Shown: piece after piece, positions 8,351 through 16,900 of the stretch
Layout: each line of letters opens with the position of its first letter
How positions within the stretch are numbered: the first letter of the stretch is position 1
Assembly (NCBI RefSeq): GCF_023716665.1
Contig: NZ_CP071859.1
Coordinates: 1,550,001-1,614,000 of the forward strand
Reading direction: 5' to 3'
DNA: 64,000 nucleotides
Source of the DNA: Vibrio sp. SCSIO 43135
GTDB lineage: Bacteria; Pseudomonadota; Gammaproteobacteria; Enterobacterales; Vibrionaceae
Notes under the pieces: generated by a model
What the model was told of the DNA's origin: nothing
What the model saw: the letters and a program-made list of their open reading frames with translations, nothing else
Databases searched by the model: none
Position numbers and translations under genes: made by a program

Positions 8351-9775
8351 TCAGAATAGATTTTTATCTCTGACTAGCTCTCTAGGAAGGCCATTCTTAA
8401 TTCTGTTTCCAACCCATTTCCCTAGTCCAATCACATCGTTACCCAGTTTTACTAGCACTTCACCTTTGCCGCTAAGTCCCTCTGGACGTACATCTCTACC
8501 CATGAACCACTCACGAGCATCATCAACAGAAAGTGCTATGGATTGGCTTTCATTTCCTGACGCCAAGGCGGTAGCGACTTGGTGTTGCCAACGGTAGCCT
8601 TTATTAAAACTCTCGGCGATTTTGATTCCCATACGAGAGAAACGCAGCTCGCCAAGCATAGGTTCTAGGTTGTTTGGGAATAGCCAAACGTCTTTATCTC
8701 TAATCCAAACAGAGCTATCTTTTGGCAGAGATACCCCTAGTGCCTTAAATAGTTGCTCAGCAATGTCTTTCTGAGTTTTAGCGGGCGCTTTTTCAAACGG
8801 AAATTTGCCTAGTCGCTTCTTAACGGTTGGAGCAGGTACTGAGCCCGTCTTCTTAATCTTAGCGACAAAGAATCCTTCGCAATCGTATGTTTGAGGGAAT
8901 ATATGTAGAAAGCCTTCTTTTGTAATTGAGAGCTCTGCTTTATCAAATAGGTTTTCCAGAGTTTCAAATTCTACGTTATCGCCGAACGTTTCTTTCAAAT
9001 GTAGGCAAACGTGCTGGTTTTCTTCAACGCTGAGTGTGCAAGTAGAGTAGACAAGAGAACCACCCGGCTTCAGAGCGTGAAAGGCACTTTCAATGAGATC
9101 TTTTTGCGTATTAGAGATAGACAGAACGGAAGCTTTACTCCAGTTCTTCATGGCATCCGCATCTTTGCGGATAGTGCCTTCACCAGAACATGGCGCATCG
9201 ATCAATACGGCATCGAATTGTTCCGGTAGCCAACCACCAAAAACGCGCCCATCAAAGTTGCTTAGTGCAGTATTTCTAACGCCACACCGCTCTATATTGG
9301 CATGCAGTACTTTCACCCGACTGGCGGAGAACTCATTTGCAACCAGTACGCCGTCATTTTTCATCAGAGCAGCGATTTGGGTGGTTTTTGAGCCTGGAGC
9401 CGCTGCCATATCAAGAACGGAATCGTAAATGATACTGTCGTCTTCAAACAGTGCTGATACAGGCATCATGGAACTGGCTTCTTGGATATAGAATAGCCCA
9501 GCCATATGTTCTGCGGTATTGCCTAATGGAACGGTTGACTCATCAGCCTCAATCCAGAATCCAGTAGGGCACCAAGGTACAGCTTCAAGTATCCAGCCCT
9601 TATCATTTGCACGTGTTTTAAACTCTTCGACGCTAATTTTAAGCGTATTCACACGGATACTTTTGCGCAGAGGGCGCTGACAGGCTGCGACGAAATCTTC
9701 CATATTGAGATGAGAGGGCATAATGGCTTCCATCTCACTAAGAAATTCAGCTGGGAGTGTAATGTTTGAATGCAA
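8351..9775 (-). CDS. rsmF: 16S rRNA m5C1407 methyltransferase RsmF
   Basis: Methylates C1407 of 16S rRNA using S-adenosylmethionine. The 474-aa length and N-terminus (LPAEFLSEMEAIMPSHL, then CQRPLRKSIRVNTLK) match RsmF (YebU). The catalytic region shows MAAAPGSKTTQIA (SAM binding), DAPCSGEGTIRKD and STCTLSVEENQ, which carry the two family cysteines. The C-terminal RNA-binding PUA-like part is present (RPEGLSGKGEVLVKLG). It follows letB on the same strand as in E. coli, but a hairpin with a U tract lies between them, so it probably has its own promoter or depends on read-through. Confidence 0.95.
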   Translation of the reverse strand: MHSNITLPAEFLSEMEAIMPSHLNMEDFVAACQRPLRKSIRVNTLKISVEEFKTRANDKGWILEAVPWCPTGFWIEADESTVPLGNTAEHMAGLFYIQEASSMMPVSALFEDDSIIYDSVLDMAAAPGSKTTQIAALMKNDGVLVANEFSASRVKVLHANIERCGVRNTALSNFDGRVFGGWLPEQFDAVLIDAPCSGEGTIRKDADAMKNWSKASVLSISNTQKDLIESAFHALKPGGSLVYSTCTLSVEENQHVCLHLKETFGDNVEFETLENLFDKAELSITKEGFLHIFPQTYDCEGFFVAKIKKTGSVPAPTVKKRLGKFPFEKAPAKTQKDIAEQLFKALGVSLPKDSSVWIRDKDVWLFPNNLEPMLGELRFSRMGIKIAESFNKGYRWQHQVATALASGNESQSIALSVDDAREWFMGRDVRPEGLSGKGEVLVKLGNDVIGLGKWVGNRIKNGLPRELVRDKNLF

Positions 9776-9839
9776 GGGAGAATCTCGGTGGTCTTTGTTT
9801 ATCGCGGGATTATAGCGGAGATAAACAATAAATATAAAA

Positions 9840-9864
9840 AAATGCAGCGTAAAGCTGCATTTTT
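9840..9864. terminator. Bidirectional terminator between letB and rsmF
   Basis: AATGCAGC (9841-9848) and GCTGCATT (9854-9861) form a perfect stem with a five-base loop, flanked by A and T runs on both sides. It should end or attenuate the ABC-letA-letB transcript. Confidence 0.82.
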
Positions 9865-9881
9865 CTTACTTTGAGACTGTG

Positions 9882-12515
9882 CTATGGCCGAGGAATTGGG
9901 GTTCGCCACTTTTTCCAGTCGTCTTGAGCAGTCGCATACAGGTAGAAGGACTGTTCTGGCTGAGCTGGTGGCTGTAGTTGTTTTTCCTCTGGTGTGGCGA
10001 AAGTAATGCCGCCTTTGACTATGCTGTCTATTGTACCAGAGCGGATATTCGCCCCTGATAAGCCAATGGAAACATCAAGCCCTGAGGTATTCCAGAAAAT
10101 ACTATTTGAACGCACTAAATAGGCATACTCGCTATCAATCACAATGGTTGAAATGACGCGATCTGAAAACTCACCAAGCTTAACATCGGTCACTTGTCCG
10201 ACGGTCATGTCACGGAACAAAATTGGTGTACCCACTTTAATTGAGCCTCGAGTTTCACTCTGTAAACTGAATACCGTGCCCATTTCCTTAGCTGGTGCGT
10301 CTGTTAGGGCAAACTCATAATGAGGCTTTCCTTTGCCTGGGGTCACATTAATTGTAGGGCTAATGATGTTCTCTAAGTTGCGCACACCCGATAGCCCTAT
10401 CTCTGGTTTAGCGACCCAAAAATGACTTCCTTGTTTCGCGATTTTTTGTGCGTATTCAGGGAGAATACGTACTTTTATCTGTACTTTGTCACTGTTGAAA
10501 TCTGGCGCGACAAGAGTTACTTCACCTACTTGAACACCGTTGTATTTGATAGTGGTACCAACAGCGGCATTGTTGGCGGTGTCAGCGGTAAGAGTAATCA
10601 CATGGCCAAATTTTCGGGCGTCTTGGAAGTCTTTGTATAGCTTCCAGTGCTTATTGATTTTGTTTTCCACTCCAGCCAGTGAGTCAAAGGCAATACCACC
10701 TTGAACTAGAGTTTTGAGTGGTGCTGCTTTGACACTGATGCCACTTAACGACGCATCGACTTCAACACCTGAACGATTCCAAAATACCGATTGTTCGGTG
10801 ATAAGGTGCTTGTACTGATTCTCAATAGTCGCATGGATGAGTACGCCACCATCTCTCAGTTCGAAATCGGAGATACTTCCCACCTGTAGGTTTCGATATA
10901 GAAGCGGGCTACCTTTTGAAATTGGAGGCAGTTCGTTGGCAAACATTGAGATTTTCATGGAGCCTGATTGATTATACTTGGCTAACTCGGCAAGTGATTT
11001 ACTCGCATAAAGTGAGTAACTTTCTTGGGCATTGTTAGAACCTTCGCTTACAAAGCTAATGGAACCTGTAAGAAGTTGCTTGGCGGGTGGTACAGAAATA
11101 CTCAGGCCGGATTCAGTAAGTTCTGCGGTAGCGCTGCCCGTTACGTAAAAACGGTTGTTTGATTTAATTAATTCGGAATAGGTGTTATCAATCAACGCTG
11201 AAAGGTGAACCGAGTCGTTCACAAGGCTAACTTGAGTGATCGAACCGACTGGAATCCCTCGGTATAAAATATTAGCGCCCACGTCCAATCCAAATGAATT
11301 ATCCGAAACAAGAGTAATCGCAACAGAACGTTCTTGCTGTTCGTTGAATTCATTTTTGCGAACGGCTGTAAAGTGTCGAGAACGATCACCGTCACCAGGT
11401 ACTAAAGTTAAGAAGTTACCTTTGACAAGGTTGGCGATGTTTTCCACACCTGATAGGGAAACCTTAGCCTCTTCTAGGACAAACCGGCTCTGCGTCGTAA
11501 GCATATCGCTGAATACAGGTTGGATTGCGGCAGAAGCGACAATGTCTTCACGGCCTTCACTTAACCTTACGTTGGTCACTTGGCCGATCTCAATGCCGCG
11601 ATAGACAATAGGGGCTCCAGAAGCACTGATCTTGCTGTCATCTGGTAAAACGATTTGAATAGGAATACCACGACCTGCCGTTTTGAGGTCTCGATATAAT
11701 CGAAATTGGGTATTATCCGCAACAGGTTGCCCTCCATCTGGAGAATCTACTGCTATAGACCCACCAATTAATGCGCTTAAGCTTTCTAGGTGGACATCCA
11801 CGCCATCAAACCCGATATTTGCACCGATACCGCTTACATTCCAAAAACGGCTTTCGTCGGTAATGATTTTGCGATATTCGTCTTTGATCGACGCTTGGAT
11901 GATGACGTTTTTGGCGTTGCTGTCTAACTGGTAGTTGTATACTTCACCAATCGGGATTTTTTTGTAAACAATTTGAGAGCCAATCGAAATTCCACCCAAG
12001 TCGCGAGCACGAAGAGTGATATTTAGGCCTTTATCCGCCAACAAGTCGGGCGGGGCGCTTTCTAAAGCAGTAAACTTAGTCTCGAACTCCGCACCACTAT
12101 CGCTAGGTTGTATCGCAATATAGTTACCTGATACGAGAGCGTCTAAACCAGATATCCCGGAAAGGCTAGCGGTTGGTTTGACCAACCAAAAGCGAGTGTC
12201 TTCAGATAGTAATTTTGTCGCTTCAGGGTATATGTCGGCATCCACGTATATACTGCCCAAGTTTTTAGACAGCGTAATGTCGCGCACCATACCGACCTCT
12301 AGGCCTTGATATCGTATGGTTGTTCTACCAGCGACCAGTCCTTGAGCGTTAGAGAAATAGATTTGAATCCTCTGTCCTGCATCATGGATTGCCTTTGCGA
12401 CTAACCAACCGGCGAGCAACATAGTGAGAATAGGCAATATCCACAGTGGCGAAATACCACGATTGCGTTTCACTTTCGGTGAATAGGAAGTTTGAGGGGA
12501 TAACTCGTCACTCAT
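9882..12515 (-). CDS. letB: LetB (YebT): seven-MCE-domain lipid transport tunnel protein
   Basis: Inner-membrane-anchored periplasmic protein that forms a stacked hexameric tunnel for lipids between the two membranes. At 877 aa it equals the remembered E. coli length. One transmembrane helix (about residues 22-41) is followed by seven MCE repeats, each with a VGxxIxYxGxxxGxVxxVxL-type core: the cores GLEVGMV, KIPIGEV, GIEIGQV, GIPVGSI, NLQVGSI, GVQVGEV and DMTVGQV occur in order. It overlaps the 3' end of letA by 8 bp, so the two are translationally coupled. Confidence 0.95.
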   Translation of the reverse strand: MSDELSPQTSYSPKVKRNRGISPLWILPILTMLLAGWLVAKAIHDAGQRIQIYFSNAQGLVAGRTTIRYQGLEVGMVRDITLSKNLGSIYVDADIYPEATKLLSEDTRFWLVKPTASLSGISGLDALVSGNYIAIQPSDSGAEFETKFTALESAPPDLLADKGLNITLRARDLGGISIGSQIVYKKIPIGEVYNYQLDSNAKNVIIQASIKDEYRKIITDESRFWNVSGIGANIGFDGVDVHLESLSALIGGSIAVDSPDGGQPVADNTQFRLYRDLKTAGRGIPIQIVLPDDSKISASGAPIVYRGIEIGQVTNVRLSEGREDIVASAAIQPVFSDMLTTQSRFVLEEAKVSLSGVENIANLVKGNFLTLVPGDGDRSRHFTAVRKNEFNEQQERSVAITLVSDNSFGLDVGANILYRGIPVGSITQVSLVNDSVHLSALIDNTYSELIKSNNRFYVTGSATAELTESGLSISVPPAKQLLTGSISFVSEGSNNAQESYSLYASKSLAELAKYNQSGSMKISMFANELPPISKGSPLLYRNLQVGSISDFELRDGGVLIHATIENQYKHLITEQSVFWNRSGVEVDASLSGISVKAAPLKTLVQGGIAFDSLAGVENKINKHWKLYKDFQDARKFGHVITLTADTANNAAVGTTIKYNGVQVGEVTLVAPDFNSDKVQIKVRILPEYAQKIAKQGSHFWVAKPEIGLSGVRNLENIISPTINVTPGKGKPHYEFALTDAPAKEMGTVFSLQSETRGSIKVGTPILFRDMTVGQVTDVKLGEFSDRVISTIVIDSEYAYLVRSNSIFWNTSGLDVSIGLSGANIRSGTIDSIVKGGITFATPEEKQLQPPAQPEQSFYLYATAQDDWKKWRTPIPRP

Positions 12516-13761
12516 TAATTAACTCATCCTTAGAAGGCTCGCGATAATTAGACCAGATAAACCTTGGGTCTAAACTCTCTGCTGCAAGCATAGTAAATAC
12601 GACGACTAAGCCAAATGCGACGGCGCCGTAACCTGGAGTAAAATTCAAAATCTGCCCACGATCAACCAGTGTGAGCATGATAGAAATTACGAACAAGTCC
12701 ATAACTGACCACTTGCCAATCCAGCGGACTGCGAAGTAAATAAACATGCGTTGGCGGTGGTAGACTGCTCGCTTAAAGCGAATCGCAAGTAAGATGTAGC
12801 CTAATCCCAAAATTTTGGCGACAGGTACGACAATACTTGCGACGAATATAATTAAGGCAATGCCTTCTTGCTCAGTATTCACCAACGACGCTACACCCGA
12901 CAAAATGGTGTCTTCTAAGCGCTGCCCGTTAGTGATAAGAATCGAAATCGGAATGACGTTTGCTGGAACGATGGCAATACTAGCAGCAATCAGATAAGCC
13001 CAAGTCTTCTGAATTGATCTAGGCGTTTTGTGGTGGATTGGTTGGTGACATCGAACACAACGTTCACCATTAGGTTGAGACAGGTGACAATTGTGGCAAT
13101 GAATCTCTTTTACTGAGAACGCATGGTTGCGCTCTGGGTCCCACATTTCCCAATAGCGACGAACACTGACTCGGCTGATCAACAAAACGGTAAAGATTTG
13201 TAGCAGAATCAATCCGAATAAGCCCGGGCCAACAAAAATGTCGGAATAATCCTGAAGCTTGAAACAAGACACCGCGACGCTAACAAGGAAGACGTCAATC
13301 ATTACCCAGTGTTTAAGGTGTTGAATCGTCGTTAGAGAGTATCGTAATCCAGTAAATGACTTGAAATGCAGGCTTAAATGCGCACCAACAACTGAGGTAC
13401 AGACGAGCAGTGGGGCGATAGAGCTACAGAACAGAATCAGTAGTGCCAAAGCAACAAAGCCTTCTTGCATCATAATGATAACGCCTGAAGGCAAAGTGGC
13501 GGGAATCATCACTCCTACAAGTCTGATACTAATAAAGTCGAAGAAATGAGACGGAATAAAAAGAAGTAGGCAGGTTATAGCTACTGCGAGGTTTCCTGAT
13601 AATGAGGGTTTGCCGCCACGATACAGTTGAGTACCACATCGTGGGCAATAGGCGCTTTTGCCATCTTTAATTTCGATAACATCGACGGGGAGCTCACAGC
13701 CCTGACAAAGCCGGACATGTGAAGATTGCGCCTGATGTGCTTCCATGTGCTTACAAGACAC
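12508..13761 (-). CDS. letA: LetA (YebS): PqiA-family inner-membrane partner of LetB
   Basis: Polytopic membrane protein (417 aa) thought to load or unload lipids at the LetB tunnel. It has two tandem PqiA modules, each beginning with a zinc-ribbon-like cysteine set: CQGCELPVDV with CPRCGTQ near the N-terminus, and CHNCHLSQPNGERCVRCH near residue 220. The helix after the second shows PANVIPISILITNG, typical of the family, and VMDLFVISIMLTL. The likely start is GTG with AGG seven bases upstream; an ATG five codons later is possible. It sits 35 bp downstream of the ABC exporter gene. Confidence 0.92.
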   Translation of the reverse strand: MSCKHMEAHQAQSSHVRLCQGCELPVDVIEIKDGKSAYCPRCGTQLYRGGKPSLSGNLAVAITCLLLFIPSHFFDFISIRLVGVMIPATLPSGVIIMMQEGFVALALLILFCSSIAPLLVCTSVVGAHLSLHFKSFTGLRYSLTTIQHLKHWVMIDVFLVSVAVSCFKLQDYSDIFVGPGLFGLILLQIFTVLLISRVSVRRYWEMWDPERNHAFSVKEIHCHNCHLSQPNGERCVRCHQPIHHKTPRSIQKTWAYLIAASIAIVPANVIPISILITNGQRLEDTILSGVASLVNTEQEGIALIIFVASIVVPVAKILGLGYILLAIRFKRAVYHRQRMFIYFAVRWIGKWSVMDLFVISIMLTLVDRGQILNFTPGYGAVAFGLVVVFTMLAAESLDPRFIWSNYREPSKDELINE

Positions 13762-13796
13762 GGCACAACCTATTGATGCTAGTTACAGGGTCACTA

Positions 13797-15593
13797 TTAA
13801 GCGTTCGACTGCAAAGTTCCATATAATGTTTGATATAAACCTTCTTGTTCAACCAGTTCTCCATGTGTCCCTGTTTGGCTAACCTGTCCATCTTCTAACA
13901 CATAAATCATGTCGGCTTGTTTTACTGCTGAAAGCCTGTGAGCGACAATCAATGTCGTTCTTCCTTTAAGGAACTCAGTCAGGGCTTTATGAAGTGCTGA
14001 CTCCGTAGCAGTATCTAATGCAGATGTTGCTTCGTCCAAAATAACAAACTTAGGATCGGTTAATACCATCCTAGCAATTGCTAGCCGTTGGCGTTGCCCA
14101 CCCGAAAGGCGAATTCCACTTCGACCGATTTGAGTTTCAAGTCCGTCACTAAGCTGAGAAATAACATCATGCATTTGAGCAACTTCTAGAGCACGCCAAA
14201 GTGACATGTCATCGTAGTCGCCGCCGAGGGTCAGATTATGCCTTAAGCTATCGTTAAAGAGTATAGGTTGTTGTAAAACAACGGCGATTTGCTCACGAAT
14301 GACATCAAAACTTATGTCGTCAGATGATTCTCCATTGAAACGAATGATGCCTGAGCTCTGGCGATAAACGCCTATCAGCAACTGTATGAGTGTCGACTTA
14401 CCACCACCACTTGCACCTACCAACGCGACTTTTTTCCCTGCTGGGATAATAAGGCTCAAGTCGTTAAGTACCTGACTTTCATTATTGTAGGAAAAATTGA
14501 CATTCTCGACTCTGACTTCGACTTCTCGATCAGAAGTGAATGGATTGACTTTACTTACTGGGCGATACTCTTCTTCAAGAGTGAGAAGGGTATTAATACG
14601 GTTTAGAGCTGCTTTGGCGCTATACCAAGAAAATTGAATCCCTAACAATTCTTGTACTGGCCCAAGCATAAACCAAAGGTAGCCAAAGACTGCAAAGATT
14701 TGGCCTATCGTCAGGTCACTGAACAGCACCATTAGCATAGCCACAGCGCGGAACAACTCGAAGCCAAGCAGGAACAATAGAAATGATAGACGGCCTGCAG
14801 CTTCTGATTGCCAAGCATATTTGTCAGCATCAACACGGATCTGGTCGGCTTGGCCTTTCAGCTCCCTTAGAAACTCGCGCTCTTTGTTAGCTGCACGGAG
14901 TTGATAGATGCCATCCAGTGTTTCAACTAAGCGATTCTGAAACCTTTCAAAAGATTGATTTTCTCTTTTTTTAAGGTGCTTTACACGGCTACCCAGTTTA
15001 CGAGAAAAGTAGATAACAACTGGGTTTACCAACAAAATAAACAGCCCTAGGCGCCATTCGAGCCATAGAAGTACAATTGCGGTACCGAGCACTGTGAGTA
15101 GGCTAATGATGAACTTAGACAGTGTACTGCCAATGAATTGATCGATCGTTTCTATGTCGGTAATGAGATGGGCGTTAATACCGCCGCTTCCTTGAGTCTC
15201 GTACTGCTTAATACTAATGCGGCCGAGCTTATCTAGCATTTTCGTTCGCATTTTGTAGGTAATAGTTTTGGATACAAGGGTGAACTGCCTGCCTTGGAGT
15301 ATGTTCAAACCTTGGCTTACGGTACGCATTAAGATAACGAGCAATAGAGTTAAGGCAATATAACCAGTAGGAGTTTGAACCGAATCTGGCAACAGCATAT
15401 TCATGTACTCAAGCCCAGTGCCAGGCTGGTTTAAAAGCACTTCATCAACCATTAGAGGCATTAATAATGGGATAGGGACACTAATTAGTGTGGCGAGTAT
15501 GGCTATAGCATTAGCAAACAGAAGCTTAGACTTGTGCTTTTTTACTTGTTTTAGAAGCCAAGAGCGGCTAATAGTATCACTTGAATCGAACAT
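13797..15593 (-). CDS. ABC exporter (fused permease-ATPase), MsbA/multidrug type
   Basis: A half-transporter of 598 aa. Six transmembrane segments fill residues 1-310 (first near FANAIAILATLISVPIPLLM), followed by an ATPase with GASGGGKSTLIQLL (Walker A), LSGGQRQRLAIARMVL (signature), KFVILDEATSALD (Walker B) and a switch histidine in IVAHRLSA. The start chosen is MFDSSDTISRSW; an upstream in-frame extension would run into the divergent msrC leader. Only 35 bp separate it from letA, so an ABC-letA-letB operon is likely. The substrate is unknown; a lipid is inferred from the neighbours. Confidence 0.88.
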   Translation of the reverse strand: MFDSSDTISRSWLLKQVKKHKSKLLFANAIAILATLISVPIPLLMPLMVDEVLLNQPGTGLEYMNMLLPDSVQTPTGYIALTLLLVILMRTVSQGLNILQGRQFTLVSKTITYKMRTKMLDKLGRISIKQYETQGSGGINAHLITDIETIDQFIGSTLSKFIISLLTVLGTAIVLLWLEWRLGLFILLVNPVVIYFSRKLGSRVKHLKKRENQSFERFQNRLVETLDGIYQLRAANKEREFLRELKGQADQIRVDADKYAWQSEAAGRLSFLLFLLGFELFRAVAMLMVLFSDLTIGQIFAVFGYLWFMLGPVQELLGIQFSWYSAKAALNRINTLLTLEEEYRPVSKVNPFTSDREVEVRVENVNFSYNNESQVLNDLSLIIPAGKKVALVGASGGGKSTLIQLLIGVYRQSSGIIRFNGESSDDISFDVIREQIAVVLQQPILFNDSLRHNLTLGGDYDDMSLWRALEVAQMHDVISQLSDGLETQIGRSGIRLSGGQRQRLAIARMVLTDPKFVILDEATSALDTATESALHKALTEFLKGRTTLIVAHRLSAVKQADMIYVLEDGQVSQTGTHGELVEQEGLYQTLYGTLQSNA

Positions 15594-15680
15594 TTTGATG
15601 AGAATGCATCCTATTTGTATTTTGTGGGCATTGTACGGATAACGATGATGTATGTCTCTAATTTTCAAATGGAAGTAATA

Positions 15681-16154
15681 ATGAAAATAGAACATTACCA
15701 CCGACTAACCAAACAAGCAGTTGCGCTTTTGGAATCTGAAACCGATCTAGTTGCTAATCTTTCTAACTTATCGGCACTTCTCAACATGGAATTAGAGGAA
15801 CTAAACTGGGTTGGTTTCTATCTAATGAAAGAAGGGGAGCTGGTGTTAGGTCCATTTCAAGGAAAACCTGCGTGTGTGCGTATTCCGGTTGGGCGTGGTG
15901 TGTGTGGAACAGCTGTCGCTACGAACACTGTTCAGCGTATTTACGATGTACATGAGTTTGAGGGGCATATTGCTTGTGATGCTGCGAGTAACTCCGAATT
16001 AGTAATCCCTTTCTCAATTGGGGGAGAAGTCGCGGGGGTACTTGATATAGATAGCCCAAATATTGGTCGATTTAGCGAGATTGACGAGCAAGGTTTGACA
16101 TTTTTAATGGTTGAAGTAGAAAAGCTGCTTAATTCGCATACTAACAAAGCATAA
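15681..16154 (+). CDS. msrC: Free methionine-(R)-sulfoxide reductase MsrC (GAF domain)
   Basis: Reduces free methionine-R-sulfoxide using a GAF fold and redox cysteines. The 157-aa product shows the family core ELNWVGFYLM, LGPFQGKPACVRIPVGRGVCGTA and HIACDAASNSELVIPF, containing the three cysteines of the catalytic and resolving set. The ATG preceded by GGAAGT is chosen; longer in-frame starts upstream would extend into the ABC gene's promoter. In E. coli the homologue (yebR) is also next to yebST and proQ, so order is conserved. Confidence 0.93.
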   Translation: MKIEHYHRLTKQAVALLESETDLVANLSNLSALLNMELEELNWVGFYLMKEGELVLGPFQGKPACVRIPVGRGVCGTAVATNTVQRIYDVHEFEGHIACDAASNSELVIPFSIGGEVAGVLDIDSPNIGRFSEIDEQGLTFLMVEVEKLLNSHTNKA

Positions 16155-16165
16155 AATGACTCTTT

Positions 16166-16197
16166 ACTGTGGTTTTTCGCTTGCAGGTCACTATAAT
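16166..16197 (+). promoter_or_regulatory. Putative proQ promoter
   Basis: A perfect TATAAT (16192-16197) lies 60 bp before the proQ start, with a weak GTGGTT-type -35 seventeen bases upstream. The position suits a proQ-prc transcript independent of msrC. Confidence 0.45.
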
Positions 16198-16256
16198 ACC
16201 TGAAATATTTATCTTAATGCCTGCGGACAAGCTAACCGCAACAACCAGGAATCCTC

Positions 16257-16883
16257 ATGGAAAACACTGAAAAGTTAAAAAACAGCAAAGAAGTTATCGC
16301 ATACATTGCTGAATGTTTCCCTAAGTGCTTTACTTTAGAAGGTGAAGCAAAACCTCTGAAAATTGGTATTTTTCAAGATCTTGCTGAGCGTCTTAGCGAA
16401 GATGAAAAAGTAAGTAAGACTCAACTTCGTGCAGCGTTAAGACAATACACGTCATCTTGGCGTTACCTACACGGCGTTAAACCTGGTGCCACTCGTGTGG
16501 ATCTAGATGGCAACGCATGTGGTGAGTTAGAAGAAGAACATGTTGAGCATGCTAAAACTGCACTAGCAGAAAGCAAAGCTCGTGTACAAGCTCGTCGTAA
16601 AGAGCAAGCACAGAAAAACCGTGAAGAAGCGAAAGCAAACAAGCCTAAGGCGAAAAAACCTCAAGCTCGTCGTGCTCAGCCTAAAACACAAAAAGCTCCA
16701 AGTAAGCCAGTTGAAACACGTGCTCTGAATGCCGACGAAGTTACTGTTGGTAATCAAGTAAATGTGAATATGGGCAAAGGAAACATGGCTGCGACCATTG
16801 TTGAAGTAAATAAGGAAGATGTGCGTGTTCAACTAGCAAACGGCCTGCAAATGGTTGTGAAAGCGGAGCACTTACGCGCATAA
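16257..16883 (+). CDS. proQ: RNA chaperone ProQ
   Basis: Global RNA-binding chaperone (208 aa) that stabilises sRNAs and mRNA 3' ends. The N-terminal FinO domain covers about residues 1-115 ([44 protein letters not shown]). A Lys/Arg/Ala-rich linker follows (about 115-155), then a small Tudor-like C-terminal barrel ([20 protein letters not shown]). The ribosome site AGGAATCC precedes the ATG. The gene is 17 bp upstream of prc, matching the proQ-prc order in E. coli. SdsR, a known ProQ ligand in enterobacteria, is encoded 8 kb away. Confidence 0.97.
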   Translation: MENTEKLKNSKEVIAYIAECFPKCFTLEGEAKPLKIGIFQDLAERLSEDEKVSKTQLRAALRQYTSSWRYLHGVKPGATRVDLDGNACGELEEEHVEHAKTALAESKARVQARRKEQAQKNREEAKANKPKAKKPQARRAQPKTQKAPSKPVETRALNADEVTVGNQVNVNMGKGNMAATIVEVNKEDVRVQLANGLQMVVKAEHLRA

Positions 16884-16900
16884 AGGAGACACTCCTACGC

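Noticed and set aside
15594..15701. N-terminal extension of the ABC exporter
   Set aside because: The added residues are rich in His/Tyr, match no exporter, and would overlap the msrC ribosome site and start; the ATG at 15593 fits the family.
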